A stretch of DNA of 64,000 nucleotides, from positions 62,001-126,000 of the forward strand of contig NZ_JACJUD010000006.1 of assembly GCF_014174475.1 (NCBI RefSeq), read 5' to 3'. The DNA comes from Aquipseudomonas ullengensis. GTDB lineage: Bacteria; Pseudomonadota; Gammaproteobacteria; Pseudomonadales; Pseudomonadaceae. Of this stretch, positions 59,330 to 64,000 are shown piece after piece; position 1 is the stretch's first letter; the number at the start of each line of letters is the position of its first letter. The notes beneath the pieces were generated by a model. That model made no database searches and was not told the origin of the DNA. It saw nothing but the letters and a program-made list of their open reading frames with translations. Both the position numbers and the translations under genes were made by a program.

Positions 59330-61053
59330 CAGACCAACGCCTCATCGGTGAGGGTGGCGCAGACCTTCAGCACCTCCTCGACACTGGTCACCCCGCTCAG
59401 GGCGTAGTCCAGCGCACAAGCTGCCAGCGGGCGGTAGCTCGGGTTGGCCTTGGCGGCTTCGGCGAAGCCTTGCGGGTCGCTGCGGCGCAGGGCGGCGATC
59501 ATCGACTCGTCCATTTCCAGCAGTTCGTAAACGCCCAGGCGCCCCGAATAGCCGCTGTTGTGGCACTGGTGGCAGCCGGTGCCGCGCTTGAACTGGCGGC
59601 CGGTCAGCGGCGCGCCGTGGAGGTTTTCCAGCCAGGCCAGCTGCTGCGGCTCGGGCGAGTGCTCTTCCATGCAGTTCTCGCACACCCGGCGCACCAGGCG
59701 CTGGGCCAGCACGGCGTTGAGCGAGGTGGCGACCAGGAACGGCTCGGCGCCCATGTCGATCAGGCGCATGGCCGAGGTCAGGGCGTCGTTGGTGTGCAGG
59801 GTCGACAGCACCAGGTGACCGGTGAGCGCCGCGCGCAAGCCGATCTCGGCGGTTTCCTGGTCGCGCATCTCGCCGATCAGCACGATGTCCGGGTCCTGGC
59901 GCAGGGCGGCGCGCAGCACGCGGGCGAAGCTCAGGTCGATCTTGGCGTTGACCTGCACCTGATTGACCCGTGGCAGGCGGTATTCCACCGGGTCTTCCAC
60001 GGTGATGATCTTCTTCTCCGGGCTGTTCAGCTCGCTGAGGCCAGCGTACAGGGTGGTGGTCTTGCCCGAACCGGTGGGACCGGTGACCAGCACCAGGCCG
60101 AACGGACGTTGCAGCAGGCGGCGGAAACGCACCAGCATGTCCGCCGGCATGCCACTGGCATCGAGGCTGGACACCCCGCCGGTCTGGTCGAGCAGACGCA
60201 TCACCACCGACTCGCCGAACTGCACCGGCATGGTCGAGACGCGCACGTCGATGTTGCGGTTCTTCACCCGGATGTTGAAACGGCCGTCCTGCGGCAAACG
60301 CTTCTCCGAGATATCCAGGCCGGACATGATCTTCAGGCGCATGACCAGCGCCGAGGCGATGCGCTGTTCCTTCATCACCTGTTCGTTGAGCACGCCGTCG
60401 ATACGCTGGCGGATGCGCACCACGCCCTCGTCGGGCTCGATGTGGATGTCCGAGGCCTTCATCTGCACCGCGTCCTCGAACAGCGTCTGCAGCAGGCGCA
60501 CCACCGGTGCGTCGGTGTTGTTGTCGGCACCGAGCTTGGACAGGTCGAAGTCGCTGTCCTGCAACTCGCCTTCCAGCTCGCCGGCGATCGAGGCGATCTC
60601 GCTGGTGCGCCGGTAAACCAGGTCGAGGGTGGCCAGCAGCTCGGCCTCGCGCACCACCGAGGGCAGCACGCGGGTCTTGAGGATGCGCTCCATCTCGTCG
60701 AGGGCGAACAGGTCGAGCGGGTCGGACATGCCGACGCGGATGCCACCGGCCTCGCGCGACAGGACCATGGCACGGAAGCGCCGGGCCATGGCCTCGGGCA
60801 GCAGTTGCACCACTTGCTGGTCGAACTTGAAGTGCTTGAGTTCGAGGAACGGAATCTTCAGCTGCTCGGACAGCGCCGTGAGCAGCTTCACCTCGCCAAC
60901 GAAGCCGAGGTCGACCACCGTGCGGCCGAGCTTGGAGCCGGTGCGCTTCTGCTCCTGCAGCGCCAGTTGCAGCTGCGCCTCGCTGATCAGCCCTGCCTGG
61001 ATCAGCAGGTCACCGAGGCGCACCTTGCGCTGGCGTACGTCGTCCTGGGTCAT
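59329..61053 (-). CDS. mshE: MSHA extension ATPase MshE (GspE/PilB family) with c-di-GMP-binding N-terminus
   Basis: 574 residues. The N-terminal MshEN domain (~10-110) begins RLGDLLIQAGLISEAQLQLA, the RLGxxL...L pattern of tandem c-di-GMP-binding motifs, repeated as KLGRTVVDLGFVGEVKLLTA. The ATPase core has Walker A GPTGSGKTTT, an Asp box and His box, and a tetracysteine zinc motif (CENC and CHQC). It drives MSHA assembly. Start and end overlap mshN and mshG by 4 and 1 bases, showing tight coupling. Confidence 0.95.
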   Translation of the reverse strand: MTQDDVRQRKVRLGDLLIQAGLISEAQLQLALQEQKRTGSKLGRTVVDLGFVGEVKLLTALSEQLKIPFLELKHFKFDQQVVQLLPEAMARRFRAMVLSREAGGIRVGMSDPLDLFALDEMERILKTRVLPSVVREAELLATLDLVYRRTSEIASIAGELEGELQDSDFDLSKLGADNNTDAPVVRLLQTLFEDAVQMKASDIHIEPDEGVVRIRQRIDGVLNEQVMKEQRIASALVMRLKIMSGLDISEKRLPQDGRFNIRVKNRNIDVRVSTMPVQFGESVVMRLLDQTGGVSSLDASGMPADMLVRFRRLLQRPFGLVLVTGPTGSGKTTTLYAGLSELNSPEKKIITVEDPVEYRLPRVNQVQVNAKIDLSFARVLRAALRQDPDIVLIGEMRDQETAEIGLRAALTGHLVLSTLHTNDALTSAMRLIDMGAEPFLVATSLNAVLAQRLVRRVCENCMEEHSPEPQQLAWLENLHGAPLTGRQFKRGTGCHQCHNSGYSGRLGVYELLEMDESMIAALRRSDPQGFAEAAKANPSYRPLAACALDYALSGVTSVEEVLKVCATLTDEALV

Positions 61054-62408
61054 CCGCGACCTCCCAGCGCCGAGGCGCGTTCACTGGCAAAGCGTCGGGC
61101 GCTTTCGTCCAGCCCCAGCCCTTGCAGGGCCAGGCGATAATGACGGCCGGCCTCGGCCGGTTGATCGAGCTGTTCCAGGGCGATGGCCAGGCCCAGCTGC
61201 CAGGTCGCCTGGCTGGGGCGCAGGGCGATCAGCTGCCGGTACAGGGCGGCGCTTTCCTGCCATTGCCCGGTCTGCTGGTAGCTGGCCGCCAGCAGGGCAT
61301 GGTAAGTCGGCTCCTGCAGCAGGCTCGGGGCGTTCTGTTCGAGGGTGGCGACGGCGCCCTTGGTGTCGCCGGCCTGCAACTGGGTGCGGGCCAGCAGCAG
61401 GCGCAGTTCGCTGTCGTGCGGCATTTGCGCCAGCTGCGCCGGCAACCAGCCGAGCAAGCGCTGCTGCTGGCCGCCGGCCAGGTAGGCGCGCGCCAGCCAG
61501 CGCAGCACCTCGGGGTCACGCCCGCGGGTCTTGTGCAAGGTTTCCAGTTCACGGATGGCGCGTGGGTAGTCGCCATCCTGCAGCGCCTGGCGAGCCACGC
61601 TCAGGGCATCGGGCTGATAGGGCGCGATCTTCACTTCGGGCGGCCCGCTGGGGCGAGCCGGCGGCTGCGGCGCCACGACCTTGGCCGGGGCGCTGGCCGG
61701 CGCGAGCGGCGCACTGGCCCAGCTCGGCAACGGGGCTTCGGCCTCGGGCTCGATGGCGGGTGTAGCGGACGGCAACTGCTCCAGTTCCACCGGCGCTTCG
61801 GCAACCGGGGTGGGCGCCAGCGGCACTTCGATCCACAGCAACCAGCGATCACCCGCCGGCTCCAGGCGATCACGCACCTCCAGGTTGTCGCCCATGCCGA
61901 CCAGCAACACCTGGACATCGCTGCCCTGCGCGTCGACTCGCCACGACAGGCTGCTGCCAGGATGCTGTACCCGCCCGGACTGCGCCTGCCCCGCCAGTTG
62001 CACGCCCGGCAGACGCAGGCTCACCGCGCCGCTTTCCTCGATGCGCTGGTAGGGCACCGAGCGGTCGAGGAGCAGTTGCAGCACCAGGCTGTGGCCGTTG
62101 TTCTGCGGCAACACTTCCAGCAGGCGCGGCGCAACAACCGCCGGCACCACGGCCGCCTCCTCGCGTTTGGGGAAGTTGCCGCCCCAGGGAATCTGGCCGT
62201 TGACCACGCGCCCGATCATCAACCCCACCAGAAAGCCGAGCAGCACCACGGCGCCCAGCCAGACCAGGCCACGGCGCAGGCGTTCGCTGCGTTCGCGACG
62301 GGCCGCGCCGGCTTCGTCCACCGGCTGCAGGCCTTCCAGGGCGAGCCGTTCGGCCGGGGCCGCGCGGCGCTCTTCGAGGTCGCGCAGCATGTCGTTGACC
62401 AGGCTCAT
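61050..62408 (-). CDS. mshN: MSHA biogenesis protein MshN (TPR protein)
   Basis: 452 residues from the ATG at 62408 (GGGAG 8 bases upstream) rather than the frame start at 62444. MSLVNDMLRDLEERR is a conserved cytoplasmic start; one membrane helix is at ~50-72 (GLVWLGAVVLLGFLVGLMIG). A Pro/Ala-rich linker follows, then TPR repeats in the last ~170 residues (ALQDGDYPRAIRELETLHKT onward). It is an assembly scaffold between MshM and the platform. The ATG overlaps the mshM stop. Confidence 0.88.
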   Translation of the reverse strand: MSLVNDMLRDLEERRAAPAERLALEGLQPVDEAGAARRERSERLRRGLVWLGAVVLLGFLVGLMIGRVVNGQIPWGGNFPKREEAAVVPAVVAPRLLEVLPQNNGHSLVLQLLLDRSVPYQRIEESGAVSLRLPGVQLAGQAQSGRVQHPGSSLSWRVDAQGSDVQVLLVGMGDNLEVRDRLEPAGDRWLLWIEVPLAPTPVAEAPVELEQLPSATPAIEPEAEAPLPSWASAPLAPASAPAKVVAPQPPARPSGPPEVKIAPYQPDALSVARQALQDGDYPRAIRELETLHKTRGRDPEVLRWLARAYLAGGQQQRLLGWLPAQLAQMPHDSELRLLLARTQLQAGDTKGAVATLEQNAPSLLQEPTYHALLAASYQQTGQWQESAALYRQLIALRPSQATWQLGLAIALEQLDQPAEAGRHYRLALQGLGLDESARRFASERASALGGRG

Positions 62409-63337
62409 GGCAGCAACTCCCGCCAGTTCGCCAGCCACGGCCACGCGCCGACTACCGCCACCAGCGACAGGCTGACCGCGGCCAGGCTCCAGCCGAGCCA
62501 GGCCTGGCTGCGGCGCAGGAACGGCTGGGCGCCTTCGGTATCCAGCTGCGCCCGGCGCACCTGGCGGGCCGTGACCTGCCGGGTGCCTTCGCCATAGGCG
62601 ACCATCAGCGCCTTGTGCGCGAGGATGTTGATCAGCCGTGGAATGCCGCCACTGCCACGCACCAGGCCGCGCACGGCAGCGCCGCCGAACAGTGGCTCGC
62701 CCCGGTAGCCGGCCACGGCCAGGCGCTCACTGAGGTAGCGGGTGGTGTCTTTCACATCCAGCGGGCGCAGACGGTAGGAAAAGGTGATGCGCTGGCGCAA
62801 CTGGCGGAACTCGGTGCGCTCCAGGGTCGCGTCCAGCTCCGGCTGGCCGAACAGCACCACCTGCAGCAGCTTGGCCTGCTCGGTTTCCAGGTTGGTCAGC
62901 AGACGCAGCGCCTCGAGGGTGGCGGTCGGCAGGGCCTGGGCCTCGTCGATCAGCACCACGGTGCTTTTGCCGGCAGCGGCCAGCTCGATCAGGCGCCGGT
63001 GCAGTACATCCAGCAGGGCCTGGGAATCCAGCTCATCGATGGCCTCGATGTGCAGCTCACGGGCCAACGCCTGGCGCAGACCGATCGGGCTCATGCCCGG
63101 GTTGGGCAGGTAGGCCAGCTGGTAGCGCTGGTCATCCAGCTGATTGAGCAGGGCGCGGCACAGCAGGGTCTTGCCGGTGCCCACTTCGCCGGTGACCTTG
63201 ATGAAGCCCTCGCCCTCCCCCAGCGCCACGCGCAGCAGGTTGAGGCACGCCTGATAGGGCGCCAGCTGCACCAGGAAGCCGGTATTGGGGGTCAGCGCGA
63301 ACGGCTTCTCGCGCAGGCCGAAGAAGGCTTCGTACAT
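62405..63337 (-). CDS. mshM: MSHA ATPase MshM (ExeA/GspA-like AAA)
   Basis: 310 residues starting MYEAFFGLREKPFALTPNTG, the ExeA-type opening. Walker A is GEVGTGKTLLCRALLNQLDD (~51), Walker B STVVLIDEAQALP. A C-terminal membrane helix (LGWSLAAVSLSLVAVVGAWP) anchors it. The family helps place or assemble the secretin through peptidoglycan. It begins 4 bases after the mshL stop. Confidence 0.9.
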   Translation of the reverse strand: MYEAFFGLREKPFALTPNTGFLVQLAPYQACLNLLRVALGEGEGFIKVTGEVGTGKTLLCRALLNQLDDQRYQLAYLPNPGMSPIGLRQALARELHIEAIDELDSQALLDVLHRRLIELAAAGKSTVVLIDEAQALPTATLEALRLLTNLETEQAKLLQVVLFGQPELDATLERTEFRQLRQRITFSYRLRPLDVKDTTRYLSERLAVAGYRGEPLFGGAAVRGLVRGSGGIPRLINILAHKALMVAYGEGTRQVTARQVRRAQLDTEGAQPFLRRSQAWLGWSLAAVSLSLVAVVGAWPWLANWRELLP

Positions 63338-63341
63338 CGCC

Positions 63342-64000
63342 TTATCTCAGTTCCTTGAAGGTGTCTGCGCTCTTGCGCAGCTCATCCAGCCAGACGTCGT
63401 CGTTGACCACCTGCGGACGCATGAGGATCACCAGTTCGCTCTTTTTCAGGCTCTTGCGCTGCTGTTTGAACAGCGCGCCCACGAACGGCAGGCTGCTGGC
63501 CCATGGCACTTCGGCGTCGGTGTTGTCGCTGTCGTTCTGCAGCAGACCGCCGATCACCACCACCTGGCCGCTGCGGGCGCGCACGATGGAGTCGGACTGG
63601 CGCGACGTGGACAGCGCCAGGGGCAGGTTGAACACGTTGTCCTCGCCCAGCACGATGGTCTTGTTCTGATCGACAACGCGGCTGACGGTCGGCCGCACGT
63701 GCAGGGTGACCACATCGTTCTGGTCGATCTGCGGGGTGACGTCGAGCGAGATGCCGGAGAAGAACGGCGTCAGGGTCAGGTCCTGGGTCGGCTGGGTCAC
63801 ACCGGCCACCGTGCTGGTGCTGCTGTTGGACGACACTTCGGTGACGAAGAACTCATCGGTGCCGACCTTGATCACCGCCTTCTGGTTGTTCAGCGTGGAA
63901 ATCCGCGGGCTGGACAGCACGCGGACTTCGCCCTGGGTCTGCAGCAACTGGATCAGCCCAGTGAAATCGCCCAGGCTCAGCGCGGTGCTGAACACCCCGC
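63342..64000 (-). CDS. mshL: MSHA secretin MshL, C-terminal part (partial)
   Basis: The last ~219 residues are in the window and the frame continues past the right edge. The secretin domain is clear: VLSSPRISTLNNQKAVIKVG, LTPFFSGISLDVTPQIDQND, ARSGQVVVIGGLLQNDSDN, LPFVGALFKQQR, and the closing ELVILMRPQVV. It forms the outer-membrane pore for the MSHA pilus. Upstream msh genes (H, I, J, K in Vibrio) would lie beyond the edge. Confidence 0.92.
   Translation of the reverse strand, partial: GVFSTALSLGDFTGLIQLLQTQGEVRVLSSPRISTLNNQKAVIKVGTDEFFVTEVSSNSSTSTVAGVTQPTQDLTLTPFFSGISLDVTPQIDQNDVVTLHVRPTVSRVVDQNKTIVLGEDNVFNLPLALSTSRQSDSIVRARSGQVVVIGGLLQNDSDNTDAEVPWASSLPFVGALFKQQRKSLKKSELVILMRPQVVNDDVWLDELRKSADTFKELR

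Overview
The window is chromosomal DNA of a Pseudomonas-type gammaproteobacterium. It has high GC, dense genes with short SD-led spacers, the minor-pilin order fimU-pilV-pilW-pilX-pilY1-pilE, and an estA/typA/thiI/glnA/ntrB/ntrC block that I recall in the same order in P. aeruginosa (from memory, not checked). An MSHA pilus cluster, absent from P. aeruginosa PAO1 as far as I recall, suggests another branch of the genus. No tRNA, rRNA, prophage, insertion sequence or CRISPR array was seen.

Layout. 1-3.2 kb: the start of a membrane protein and an RTX-type secreted protein with seven N-terminal repeats and two 471-bp tandem units. 3.2-8.0 kb: a sulfatase, an alkylsulfatase and a divergent LysR regulator. 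8.1-11.4 kb: a ureohydrolase and a polyamine-type binding protein with a divergent LysR regulator. 11.7-13.9 kb: an FMN reductase and a solitary flagellin with its own sigma-28 promoter. 14.0-20.7 kb: the type IV pilus minor pilin operon. 20.9-24.4 kb: M48 protease, LemA, a 60-residue protein and a truncated globin.

24.5-33.4 kb is the most striking block. A TonB-dependent receptor, a two-domain beta-propeller phytase, a TolQ/TolR-like motor pair, a TonB with a TolA-like linker and a PhoX phosphatase all lie on the minus strand behind one near-consensus Pho box. I read it as a PhoB-controlled phytate/organophosphate acquisition system with a private energy transducer.

33.6-36.5 kb: a degenerate GGDEF protein, an AraC regulator, a minus-strand Rsm-type small RNA (8 GGA motifs) behind a perfect GacA box, and a YkgJ-type protein. 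36.5-49.8 kb: estA, cptA, typA, thiI, glnA with an enhancer/sigma-54 promoter, two DUF4124 proteins, ntrB and ntrC. Downstream of ntrC a sigma-54-type promoter precedes a short terminated transcript that looks like NrsZ.

50.3-64.0 kb: an MSHA pilus operon on the minus strand, read as mshL-M-N-E-G-F-B-A-C-D-O-P-Q and cut by the right edge. Surface attachment (two type IV pilus systems, a flagellin, an RTX protein), c-di-GMP input (MshE, degenerate GGDEF), Gac/Rsm control and nutrient limitation (Pho, Ntr) recur through the window. Several repeat families (REP-like inverted pairs, dRS3-like hairpins, two copies of a 142-bp element) sit in the gaps, mostly between convergent units.
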